From assembly GCA_017555875.1 (NCBI GenBank), contig JAFZFN010000014.1:62001-126000 (forward strand): a stretch of 64,000 nucleotides of DNA. The letters run 5' to 3'. Source of the stretch: Bacteroidaceae bacterium (GTDB lineage Bacteria; Bacteroidota; Bacteroidia; Bacteroidales; Bacteroidaceae). Positions 50,798 to 59,800 of this stretch are shown here, in pieces. Under the pieces are notes generated by a model. It saw only the letters and a list, made by a program, of their open reading frames with translations. It ran no database searches and was not told the origin of the DNA. The position numbers were made by a program, and so were the translations under genes. Within the stretch, counting starts at the first letter, position 1. The number at the start of each line of letters is the position of its first letter.

Positions 50798-53389
50798 ATG
50801 AAGAAGTTTTTCTGTTCCTTGCTGATGCTCCTCGTGGGCCTCAATGCCGCCCTGTATGCTCAGCAAGAAGAGGCTGCCACCGTGACCGCATGGGATGGTA
50901 GCAACAAGAGCATCACCCTTGGTCGTGGTGGCAAGCAGACCTATGCCTATACCGCCACTCAGAAGGGTCGTCTGTACATCTACGCTGATAATCAAGACGT
51001 GAACGACAAGGCCCCTGTGACCATCTGGGGCGGTTGGTATAGCTGCGGTGAGTACGTTGCCGATAGCCCTCTCCAGGAGGCTGGCACCTATGAGAATGGT
51101 GTCGGTGTCTATGGTTGGATCAATGTGTTTGAGAGCGACACCATCCGCTTCACCCTCTCCGTGTCGGCCGAGGCCGAGGGTCAGCTGGCCCGCTTCACCT
51201 TGAAGAGTGTGTTCTTCGACGAGAACGTGGGTGGCGACTCATGGGAGCGCCCCATCGTGCTGACCAAGGACAGGAGTGTCAATATCCCCGTGTGGCCCAA
51301 CAACTCGCCCGACATGCTTGTCGACCTCGCCCTCAGCAATGCCACCTTCTGCAAGTTTACCGCCCCGAGCGATGGTGTGGCCAGCATCGTCACCAACCAG
51401 TACCTTATCTATTATCTTGAGGAGGAGCACCTCGGTAGTGTGGATCATCGCTTCAAGTCTGTTCCTCAAGATGTGGCCAATGACAATCACGAGTTTATCG
51501 TCACCAAGGGTGTGGACTACATCGTCGTGGTGCCCAATATCCGCCCTGCCATCCTGAAGCTTGCCATGACGCAAGAGGGACTGGGCCATAGCGCTCAGTT
51601 TGCCAAGCCCATCAACGGATTCCCCGCCAGCCTCGACCTCAAGAAGGGCGACAACTACTACGCCTTCAGTCATGAGTTCATACGCAATACCAACATCCTG
51701 GAGGTTACCGCCGCCAAGGGTTGGAAGGGCTCTATCACCTACATGGAGGACCCCACAGAGGAGTCTACCGAGCTCTCTGCCGACAAGGTCGATGGCACCG
51801 CTGCTACCACCTTCACTAAGAATGTCGACACGCGCTATCTCTCTGGCGACAAGGTGATCATCAACTTCAAGATGACCGACAAGGCCAGCTACTCCAAGGC
51901 CGTGACGCTCACTCTGCGCGAGCCTGCGGCGGGTGAGTCGTTCTCTACCGCCATCGCGGCCTCATTGGGCGACAACGCCATCAGCGGCCCTGCCGGTGAC
52001 CATTGGTATGCCTACACCGCTGAGAAGGATGCCGAGTACAGCTTTGCCACGAGCGGCACGCTCAAGCATGTCAACTACACTCCTGGTGTGGAGCAGAAGG
52101 TAGCCGAGAACCGCTACCGCATCGGTGAGGGACAGACCGTCTACCTCTGCGTTGCCACTACCGAGCCCGATGCCACCCTCACCATCACGAGCACCGACAT
52201 TGTCGATGGCGACTATTGTGACCGCCCCATCTACTTTGAGCTGGGCGACGACATCCACATCAAGGGTCGTGGCATCGACAACTTCCATGCCTTCACCGCC
52301 AAGGAGGATGGCTTTGCGCTCTTCCACTCGACCAACTGGACGGTGCAGTTCCGTAGCGAGTGTGGCGGTGCTCGCCTCAATTCTCACATGACCTTCGAGG
52401 ACGGCAACGACGTGAAGTATGCCTACAAGCTTCCCGTGTCGGCTGGCGAGAGCTACATCGTCGAGGTCACCGCGGTGAGCGAAGACATCACCATCACCAC
52501 GGGCTTCGAGGCGGCCGTGGCGGGCGATGTGTGTGCCACGGCAGTAGCCATCGACCTGTCGGCCGACACCATCGACATCGCCTACGAGTTTGGCAAGGCC
52601 AAGTGGTACAAGGTCACCGCCGACAAGGCTGGCTTCCTCGTTGTGAATGCCAAGCTGGGCTATGCGGCCAACATGACCACCAAGCTGGGCGATTGCGATG
52701 CCGAGGAGATCAATGCGGCAAGTGACAATAGCAAGAGCAATGCCTACATGGGTGGCTACAAGGTGGCCAAGGTCTATGTCGAGGAGGGTCAGACACTCTA
52801 TATCTACACCAAGACGGGTAGCGAGAACGACGAGACGACCTTCTCTCCCGACTTCTACCTCGTGGTGTCATACGTCGAGGCTCGCCCTGGCGAGGACAAG
52901 GCCATTGCCATCGAGGCTACGCCCGACACCGAGTACACCGTGATGACCAACGATGCCGAGGGCTATGAGCAGTGGTACACCTACACCATCCCTGCTGGCG
53001 AGCAGGCCACCATCACCATGGCGGCTACGGTGAAGTATATCTCCAATAGCCTCGTGTTCTACAAAGAGGATAAGGTCAACTACCTAAAGAGAGATACCGA
53101 CTACACGCAGGACAACATCACCGACGCCAGCGGCACCGTCATCGGCAAGCAGTTTGTGTTTGCCAAGCTCGACACCGACCGCACCTTCTACATCAAGGTG
53201 TCTATGGCCAATGCCATGTACTATCCCATCGTGTGGAAGATTGAGTTGGGCGACGATGTCGAGAATGCCATCTCGGCTCCCGAGGCAAGTGATGAGGCTC
53301 CCGCCATCTACGACCTCATGGGTCGTCGTGTGGCCCACCCTGCTAAGGGTATCTACATTATCGATGGTGTGAAGCGCGTCATCAGATAA
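50798..53389 (+). CDS. Large secreted protein of tandem PPC-like beta-sandwich domains
   Basis: 863 residues. Signal peptide KKFFCSLLMLLVGLNAALYAQ. About six to seven domains of 110-120 residues recur, each with a pattern like 'A-x-A-I-x-L...(W/F)YxY(T/K)A...G...' (e.g. near 400, 500, 590 and 720), resembling bacterial pre-peptidase C-terminal (PPC) domains. No catalytic domain is visible. The C-terminus YDLMGRRVAHPAKGIYIIDG matches the tail of the Ig-like protein at 31-33 kb and the glycosidase at 57-61 kb. Probably a surface or secreted adhesive protein. Followed by a strong terminator. Confidence 0.7.
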   Translation: MKKFFCSLLMLLVGLNAALYAQQEEAATVTAWDGSNKSITLGRGGKQTYAYTATQKGRLYIYADNQDVNDKAPVTIWGGWYSCGEYVADSPLQEAGTYENGVGVYGWINVFESDTIRFTLSVSAEAEGQLARFTLKSVFFDENVGGDSWERPIVLTKDRSVNIPVWPNNSPDMLVDLALSNATFCKFTAPSDGVASIVTNQYLIYYLEEEHLGSVDHRFKSVPQDVANDNHEFIVTKGVDYIVVVPNIRPAILKLAMTQEGLGHSAQFAKPINGFPASLDLKKGDNYYAFSHEFIRNTNILEVTAAKGWKGSITYMEDPTEESTELSADKVDGTAATTFTKNVDTRYLSGDKVIINFKMTDKASYSKAVTLTLREPAAGESFSTAIAASLGDNAISGPAGDHWYAYTAEKDAEYSFATSGTLKHVNYTPGVEQKVAENRYRIGEGQTVYLCVATTEPDATLTITSTDIVDGDYCDRPIYFELGDDIHIKGRGIDNFHAFTAKEDGFALFHSTNWTVQFRSECGGARLNSHMTFEDGNDVKYAYKLPVSAGESYIVEVTAVSEDITITTGFEAAVAGDVCATAVAIDLSADTIDIAYEFGKAKWYKVTADKAGFLVVNAKLGYAANMTTKLGDCDAEEINAASDNSKSNAYMGGYKVAKVYVEEGQTLYIYTKTGSENDETTFSPDFYLVVSYVEARPGEDKAIAIEATPDTEYTVMTNDAEGYEQWYTYTIPAGEQATITMAATVKYISNSLVFYKEDKVNYLKRDTDYTQDNITDASGTVIGKQFVFAKLDTDRTFYIKVSMANAMYYPIVWKIELGDDVENAISAPEASDEAPAIYDLMGRRVAHPAKGIYIIDGVKRVIR

Positions 53390-53414
53390 GCATCACGGCT
53401 TTGCTCATAACATT

Positions 53415-53456
53415 AGAGGAGAGGTCACTTGCGTGGCCTCTCCTCTGTATTTTTCC
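53415..53456 (+). terminator. Rho-independent terminator
   Basis: A 14-bp stem (AGAGGAGAGGTCAC with GTGGCCTCTCCTCT, one G-U pair), loop TTGC, then GTATTTTT. Confidence 0.85.
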
Positions 53457-53482
53457 TCCCCGACTCATGTCGGAGGGGCTAT

Positions 53483-54139
53483 CTATTTGCGCCCAAAGTC
53501 GGCAGGTATCTCGCCCCACTGGTCGGTCTCCCACTTCACGATGGGGTTGGTGACGCGGTGGCTCTTGAGCCATGCCTCGGCTCGCTCGATGAGCTGGAAG
53601 AGCTGCTCGGTCGTCTCGTTGCGCTCGAGCTGGGTCTTGCAGCACTTCTTGCGCACCCAGCCGATGGCCGTGCGGCTATCGCTATAGATGGTCATCTTGA
53701 GCCCCTGCTTGTCGAGCAAGGCGAGGGCATGCACGATGGCGAGAAACTCGCCTATGTTATTGGTGCCATGCACGGGCCCGAAGTGGAAGATCTCCTTGCC
53801 ATCACCGAGGTACACGCCGCGGTACTCCATAGGGCCAGGGTTGCCACTGCAGGCGGCATCGACGGCAAGGGCGTAGAGAGACCCACCTAAATCCTCCCTG
53901 TGAGGGAGGACTTTTTGTTTCGCGAGGCCCGAACTCCCTCCCTCACAGGGAGGGTTGGGGTGGGTCTTCCTTACATACTCATACGCTGGTGAGGCATAGG
54001 CCCGCTCGGCCTCCTCCTTCGAGGCGAACGACTTGTACACCGCGCCCTTGACGCCCTTGATCTGCGCCTGACACTCGTCCCAGCTACGGTATATGCCAGG
54101 GGTGAGACCGCTCCAAACGACGTAGAACTTTTTTTTCAT
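53483..54139 (-). CDS. Ribonuclease HI with viroplasmin domain and in-frame palindromic insertion
   Basis: 218 residues from the ATG at 54139 (KKKFYVVWSGLTPGIYRSW is where the viroplasmin domain normally begins; an upstream ATG at 54202 would read through a repeat array). Caulimovirus-type viroplasmin domain at 2-50, which binds RNA-DNA hybrids, then a linker and RNase H at about 88-218 with Asp in LAVDAACSGNPG, Glu in NIGEFLAI and Asp in YSDSRTAIG. It removes RNA from hybrids. The linker (about 60-86, containing THPNPPCEGGSS) is encoded by an 85-bp inverted-repeat element, so it is an acquired spacer peptide. Confidence 0.9.
   Translation of the reverse strand: MKKKFYVVWSGLTPGIYRSWDECQAQIKGVKGAVYKSFASKEEAERAYASPAYEYVRKTHPNPPCEGGSSGLAKQKVLPHREDLGGSLYALAVDAACSGNPGPMEYRGVYLGDGKEIFHFGPVHGTNNIGEFLAIVHALALLDKQGLKMTIYSDSRTAIGWVRKKCCKTQLERNETTEQLFQLIERAEAWLKSHRVTNPIVKWETDQWGEIPADFGRK
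53881..53965. repeat. Palindromic element inserted inside the RNase HI gene
   Basis: Arms 53881-53910 and 53935-53965 are imperfect reverse complements of about 30 bp (both contain CCTCCCTGTGAGGGAGG or its complement), with a 24-bp centre. The reading frame of RNase HI passes straight through. Confidence 0.8.
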
Positions 54140-54142
54140 AAA

Positions 54143-54235
54143 ATGAAAAAGGGAAGAATTAAGAGGGAAGAGTGAAGAGGTAGCAAGCATCGCGGAACCC
54201 AACTTTTCACTCTTCCCTCTTCACTTTTCACTCAA
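54143..54235. repeat. Inverted pair of heptanucleotide arrays after argS
   Basis: Five units of AGGGAAG/AGTGAAG type (54143-54177) face five units of CACTCTT/CCCTCTT type (54201-54235). The second array touches the argS stop codon at 54236-54238. Same design as the array pair after gpmI. Confidence 0.7.
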
Positions 54236-56017
54236 TTACATTCTCTCGGGTACCTCGATACCGAGCAGTCCCATGCCGAGGCGGATGATCTTGGCCACGT
54301 TGGCCGAGAGCACGAGGCGGAAGCGCTTCACGGCTTCGTCCTCTTCGCGCAGGATGCTGTAGTCGTGGTAGAACTGGTTGAACTCCTTCACCAAGTCGTA
54401 CACATAGTTGGCAATCACCGAGGGGGTGTAGGTGACACCGGCATCCTTCACTACGGCGGGGAACTCGGCCAACTTCTGGATCAACGCCATCTCTTTATCG
54501 TTGATCACAAATTCTGAATTCTGAATTTTGAATTCTCTTTCGGCCTTGCGCAAAATAGACTGGATGCGGGCGTAGGTGTACTGGATGAAGGGACCTGTGT
54601 TGCCGTTGAAGTCGATAGACTCCTTGGGGTTGAAGGTCATGTTCTTGCGGGCATCGACCTTGAGGATGAAGTACTTGAGCGCGCCAAGGCCCACGATGCG
54701 GGCGATGTCCTCGGCCTCCTCAGCGGTGAGTCCGTCGAGCTTGCCCAGCTCCTTTGAGGTCTCGCGGGCGGTGGCGATCATCTCGGCCATGAGGTCGTCG
54801 GCATCCACCACGGTGCCTTCGCGGCTCTTCATCTTACCCTCGGGGAGCTCCACCATGCCGTAGGAGAAGTGCACGAGGTCCTTACCCCAGTCGAAGCCGA
54901 GCTTGTCGAGGAGGATAGAGAGCACCTGGAAGTGGTAGTTCTGCTCGTTGCCCACCACGTATATCATCTTGTTGATGGGGTAGTCCTGGAAGCGGAGCTT
55001 GGCGGTGCCGATGTCCTGCGTCATGTATACCGATGTGCCGTCGCTACGGAGCAGGAGCTTGTGGTCGAGGCCCTCGCCCGTGAGGTCGGCCCATACGGAG
55101 CCATCCTCCTTGCGGAAGAAGAAGCCCTTGTCCAATCCCTCGAGCACCTTCTCCTTACCCTCGAGGTAGGTCTGTGACTCGTAGTAGATCTTGTCGAAGT
55201 CCACGCCCATCATCTTGTATGTCTCGTCGAAGCCGGCATATACCCACTCGTTCATCATCTGCCACAGGGCGCGCACCTCGGGGTCGCCCGCCTCCCACTT
55301 CACGAGCATCTCGCGGGCCTCGGCCATCAGGGGCGACTTGGCTTCGGCCTCCTCCTTGGTGCATCCCTCGCGCTCCATGATCTCGGCCACCTCGGCCTTG
55401 TAGTGCTTGTCGAAGGCCACGTAGTAGTCGCCGATGAGGTGGTCGCCCTTCTTGCCCGACGACTCGGGAGTCTCGCCCTCGCCATACTTCTGCCAAGCGA
55501 GCATCGACTTACAGATGTGAATACCGCGGTCGTTCACGATGTTGGTCTTCACCACGCGGTTGCCGTTGGCCTCCATCACGTTGGCCAGCGCATAGCCGAG
55601 GAGGTTGTTGCGCACGTGGCCCAGGTGGAGGGGCTTGTTGGTGTTGGGCGACGAGTACTCGATCATCACCAGCGGAGAGTGCTCGGTAGGAGTCTGTATT
55701 CCGTACTTGGCATCGCTATCGATGGCCGTCAGCAGCTCCACCCATGCCGATGCAGCGATGGTGATGTTGAGGAATCCCTTGATTACGTTGAATGCCTGCA
55801 CCATAGGCTCATGCTCGGCCAGGTACTGGCCAATCTCCTGTGCCGTCTGCTCGGGGCCCTTGCGCGAAGCGCGGAGGAAGGGGAACACCACGAGGGTCAA
55901 GTGTCCCTCAAACTCTTTCTTTGTCTTCTGCAACTGCACCTGCGCAGGCTCCACGGCCTGTCCGTACAATGCTTGTATCGCCTCTACGACGCTCTTTACC
56001 AACTGTTGTTCTATCAT
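54236..56017 (-). CDS. argS: Arginyl-tRNA synthetase
   Basis: 593 residues from the ATG at 56017 (MIEQQLVKSVVEAIQALYG is the usual family start; 14 more codons are open upstream). N-terminal Add-1 tRNA-binding domain, class I catalytic core with SSPNTNKPLHLGHVRNNLLG (HIGH motif as HLGH), and KMKSREGTVV in place of KMSKS. An anticodon-binding DALR domain covers about 470-593. Residues about 494-504 (KIQNSEFVIND region) are encoded by four 7-bp repeat units (54508-54535), an unusual in-frame insertion next to the DALR domain. Confidence 0.96.
   Translation of the reverse strand: MIEQQLVKSVVEAIQALYGQAVEPAQVQLQKTKKEFEGHLTLVVFPFLRASRKGPEQTAQEIGQYLAEHEPMVQAFNVIKGFLNITIAASAWVELLTAIDSDAKYGIQTPTEHSPLVMIEYSSPNTNKPLHLGHVRNNLLGYALANVMEANGNRVVKTNIVNDRGIHICKSMLAWQKYGEGETPESSGKKGDHLIGDYYVAFDKHYKAEVAEIMEREGCTKEEAEAKSPLMAEAREMLVKWEAGDPEVRALWQMMNEWVYAGFDETYKMMGVDFDKIYYESQTYLEGKEKVLEGLDKGFFFRKEDGSVWADLTGEGLDHKLLLRSDGTSVYMTQDIGTAKLRFQDYPINKMIYVVGNEQNYHFQVLSILLDKLGFDWGKDLVHFSYGMVELPEGKMKSREGTVVDADDLMAEMIATARETSKELGKLDGLTAEEAEDIARIVGLGALKYFILKVDARKNMTFNPKESIDFNGNTGPFIQYTYARIQSILRKAEREFKIQNSEFVINDKEMALIQKLAEFPAVVKDAGVTYTPSVIANYVYDLVKEFNQFYHDYSILREEDEAVKRFRLVLSANVAKIIRLGMGLLGIEVPERM
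54508..54535. repeat. Heptanucleotide array inside argS (four units, TGAATTC type)
   Basis: Units CAAATTC, TGAATTC, TGAATTT, TGAATTC on the plus strand, translated in argS as part of EFKIQNSEF. Confidence 0.7.
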
Positions 56018-56056
56018 AGGTGTATGTATTGTTTTTTTAATCTTGCTATTAAAATG

Positions 56057-56087
56057 CAAAGGTACGAATAAGCGAGCGAAAAAACAA
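56057..56087 (-). promoter_or_regulatory. argS promoter
   Basis: Minus strand TTG at 56087-56085, a 20-bp spacer, TACCTTTG at 56064-56057, 40 bp before the start codon. Confidence 0.65.
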
Positions 56088-56276
56088 GTAAGCTTGATTT
56101 TTTCCCAGCGAGCGGGAGTGCCTTCAAGCTGCGAAGCGGATTAAAGGTACGAATAAGCGAGCGAAAAATCAAGTTTATTTGCATTTTTCTCAGCGAGCGG
56201 GAGTACCTAAACGACTTAGTCGTAAAGGTACGAATAAGCGAGCGAAAAATCAAGTTTATTTGCATTTTTCTCAGCG
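56058..56276. repeat. Three tandem copies of a promoter-containing unit upstream of argS
   Basis: Units start at 56058, 56143 and 56224 (periods 85 and 81 bp). Each begins AAAGGTACGAATAAGCGAGC, followed by GAAAAA, CAAGT and a TTTTTC-CAGCG segment. The last unit is cut short by a different sequence at 56277. Copies two and three carry TACCTTTA rather than TACCTTTG. Confidence 0.85.
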
Positions 56277-56285
56277 CCGCCGCAT

Positions 56286-56440
56286 CACTATACCTTCGCG
56301 CCGCGGAGGGCATACCGTTGAGTCGCGGAGGGTATACCCACGGTGCGCGGACGGTCAACGCTTTTTTGGCGATGGGGCAACGCCCTTAGGAAAAGAGTCA
56401 ACCTTTCCAGTGGAAGTAGTCAACTTTTTTCAGGAAAAGA
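56286..56440. repeat. Short GC-rich repeats in the argS-glycosidase gap
   Basis: CGCGGAGGGCATACC (near 56301) recurs as CGCGGAGGGTATACC (near 56324), with a third partial copy CGCGGACGGT near 56347. AGTCAAC occurs at about 56397 and 56417 around the small palindrome TTCCA-G-TGGAA. No gene is visible. Confidence 0.5.
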
Positions 56441-56449
56441 CAGACAACA

Positions 56450-56606
56450 AAGTCATCAGTCATCAGTAATCAGTTTTTTCAAACGCTCCCAAAAATGTAT
56501 GAAAAGAAGGTTATATATATAATTTAATAAATTATATATATAAAATTTTTCTTTACCAAAAATGCACATCAAATTAAAATAACTGATTACTGATGACTGA
56601 TGACTT
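56450..56606. mobile_element. 157-bp element with 26-bp perfect terminal inverted repeats and AT palindrome
   Basis: 56450-56475 and 56581-56606 are perfect reverse complements built from AGTCATC/ATCAGTA heptamers. Between them 56511-56543 is a perfect 33-bp AT palindrome (16-bp arms, one central A). No reading frame. A related single arm is at 61052-61072. MITE-like or a large cruciform-forming repeat. Confidence 0.6.
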
Positions 56607-56680
56607 CGACTCAGGTGATCTTGGCGAGATGTTGCTCGGATTCGTGCCTGTTGGGAGACTTGTAAAAAAGGGTGAATAAA

Positions 56681-56712
56681 TTTGTCGGTTTGCTGGAATG
56701 TCTGTATCTTTG
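56681..56712 (+). promoter_or_regulatory. Promoter of the glycosidase gene
   Basis: TTTG at 56681-56684, a 20-bp spacer, TATCTTTG at 56705-56712, with a leader of about 135 nt to the ATG. Confidence 0.7.
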
Positions 56713-56852
56713 CAAATGAATGTGGCATATACCGTCGAGCGCCGCGGATATGCAATGCTATGCTCGGGATTAAGCCACACGAAGAGAGAGTGTTAGCCAT
56801 GAAATGAGGAAGATGAATCTAGTAATATAACCTTAAAAATTACACACAAGCA

Positions 56853-59800
56853 ATGAAAAAGTTTTTTACCCTTATCGCCACGGTGCTCTGCGCTAGTGCA
56901 CAGCTCATGGCCGACAAGATTGAGGTCTCGGTGACGCAGCCCGACAAGGGAAAGCCCGAGCATGTGTACACCATGACAAGTGGTAATGGATTGACATCCA
57001 ATGCGCTCACTGCTCCTACGCAGACGGAGGCCAACTATGGTCAGTTTGCCTTCTACTCTGCTGGTATGGAAAACACCTACTACATCTATAGCCGCACGGC
57101 CAACAAGTGGGTGAGCTACAACGTGGCAGGTAGCTATAGCGACGGCGTGGACTTCGTCAAGATGACCGACGCCAAGGTCGAGGGAGCCTACTTCAAGGTG
57201 GACAACTACAGCGGCGACTTCTATCAGCTCTCGCCCTACACCACGGCGGGCGCGACGAGCAAGTACCTCAACTGGCATGGCGGCATCGGCTCGAACCCCT
57301 ATGATAGTAATCACACCCTGGGCCTCTATGGCACTGGCGGTGCTGGCGATGGCGGTAGCCGCTACACCTTCACCGAGGTGACCATCGTGGAGCGCACCTA
57401 CACCATCCACATCCCCGACGGACACACCGTCAAGATCGGTGGCAAGACCTACAAGGATGGCGACACCTACACCATAGAGGGCTCGGTGAGCAAGAGCGAC
57501 ATTACGGTCGTAGCCCCCGAGGGGCAGTTTGCCGCCGTGGCCGTCGACGATGAGGCTTGCACCATCAACGTCTACTTCGCTACGCTCCCCACACAACCTC
57601 AGGCCGAGCCCTACACCAATGCAGTGCTCTATCCCGCACAACAGGAGGCCGTAGGCAAGGCCAAGCTGGAGGAGAAGGAGGGTGTGTACACCCTGAGCAA
57701 CAATGTGCTGGCCGCCTCGTTCATGCGCCTTGGCGATGCCATCTACTTCGCTGGCTCCGAGGCTATGGACCTCGTGGCAGGTACCGAGCTCTTCACCGTG
57801 GCCTTCGGTAGTGGTGAGGAGGTAGCCGCATCGGCCATGACGCTCAAGAAGGTCGAGGTAGAGGACCTCAAGGCCAAGGAGGATGCCGTGGGTGGCGTCG
57901 AGCACTTCGACGGCAAGGCACTCGTGGCCCACTACGAATATACCTACAAGGATAGCCTCGTGGCTATCGAGTGGCGTGCCGTGCTGCGCGACGGCTCACA
58001 CTACCTGCGCACCGAGATGGAGCTCACGGGCGAGGACGATGTGGATATGTTCAACATCATCCCCATGATCTATAATGTAGACACCAAGGCTGCAGGATCA
58101 ACACCTGCCGTGGTGGGCAACACCCGTGGTGCCGTGCTCATGAGCAACAAGATCTTTGCCGGTCTCGAGACTCCCACAGCCTACAACACCGTAGGTGGTG
58201 CTACCGGTGAGGAGGACAAGTGGAACCTCACTACTACTATCGACCCCGTGGCTGTTGAAGCTAATGCTTGGGTACAGATGACTGAGGCTGAGGCCAACCA
58301 GGCTAAGCGTGTCGAGGAGGCTACGGGCGCTACATATCCCAACCTCTATGCTTTCAAGAAGGAGGGCGTCGAGTTGGTAGCGGGCCAGAAGGTAGAGGTG
58401 ACATTGACCTACAAGCAAGGTGCCAATAAGCTCTATATCGGTGGTATAGACCTCTTGGCTCCGAATGGTGACATCGCTGCTATGGACTATCATGTAGGCT
58501 ATACCGGCAGTTCGCACGACAAGAATACCTACACCTTCATCGTTCCCAACACAGGCACCTATGCCATCCGTGCAATCGTTCACAACGCACAGGAGGCGAT
58601 TAATGCCAAGAGCGAACTCACAGCCAAGATCTACACTCCCAAGGAAGGCGTGGTGATCAATACCGATATCGTGGGCATCCAAGGCCGCTGGAGCCGCAAC
58701 ACTACCCTCGCTGCTGGTGAGACCTGGAAGGTAGCTGCCGTAGTGGGCCTCATCGCACAGGATGGCACACAGGCCAATGCCGATATCCACTCTACCCAGA
58801 AGCGCCGCTCATTCCTCGCCTACTCGGAGCGCGAGCGTGCAGTGCCCTGGCGTGCCATGTCTATGTACCTCGCTTGGTACGAGTTGCAGATCAACCGTAA
58901 CAACGCAGCTCCTGGCCGTGAGCATATCGACAATACCGAGGAATCAGAGGTGCTCGATGTGATGGACCACTGGAAGAGCGACTTCTATGACCGCTACGGT
59001 ATCTCTCCCGAGATATTCATTGTCGACGACGGATGGGACAAGTATGGTGAGTGGACCTTCCACCCTGGCTTCCCCGACGAGTTGAGAAATATGTCTGCTG
59101 CCGCCAAGGAGATGGGCTCAGGCATCGGCGCATGGCTCGGCCCGGTAGGTGGCTATGGTCAGAGCGGTAACTATCGCCGTGACTATTGGAGCGACAAGGG
59201 CGGTATGCAGCTCTCTAACCCCCGCTACTACAAGGCGTTCAAGGATGCTGCATACAACCTCGTAAAGAATCAAGGTGACAACTATCTTTTCTTCAAGTTC
59301 GACGGTATCTCTGGTCAGTTCTCTGCTGTAGGTCCTGACAATGGCGACACCGGTAATGAGAATGCCGAGGGTATCATCCGCCTCGAGCAGTATGTGCGTG
59401 AAGAACTCCGCGAAGACATCTTCTTCAACACCTCTGTAGGTACTTGGGCATCACCCTTCTGGTACCAGATCACCGACGCTACATGGCGTCAGGAAAACGA
59501 CCACGACCGCACAGGTAACAACAGCACCAAGCGTGAGAACTGGATTACCTATCGCGACCGCCTCGTATATCAGAACTATGTGCAAAATTCACCCATCTGC
59601 CCCATCAACACCTTGATGACCCATGGATTCATCCTCACCAAGTTTGGTCCTCCCGCAAGCGATGAGCGCGACTACCTCCCCGTACGTAACGAGCTACGCG
59701 CTGCGTTCCTCTGCGGCTCAGGTATGGTAGAGCTCTACAACGACTACGACCTCATGAGCAGCATCAACGGTGGTGCTCTCTGGGCCGACCTCGCTGAGTG

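Noticed and set aside
56793-57932. 379-codon open frame antisense to the glycosidase gene
   Set aside because: Its protein is low-complexity His/Val/Gly-rich sequence without any family, exactly opposite a well-supported coding frame; an artefact of GC-rich codon usage.
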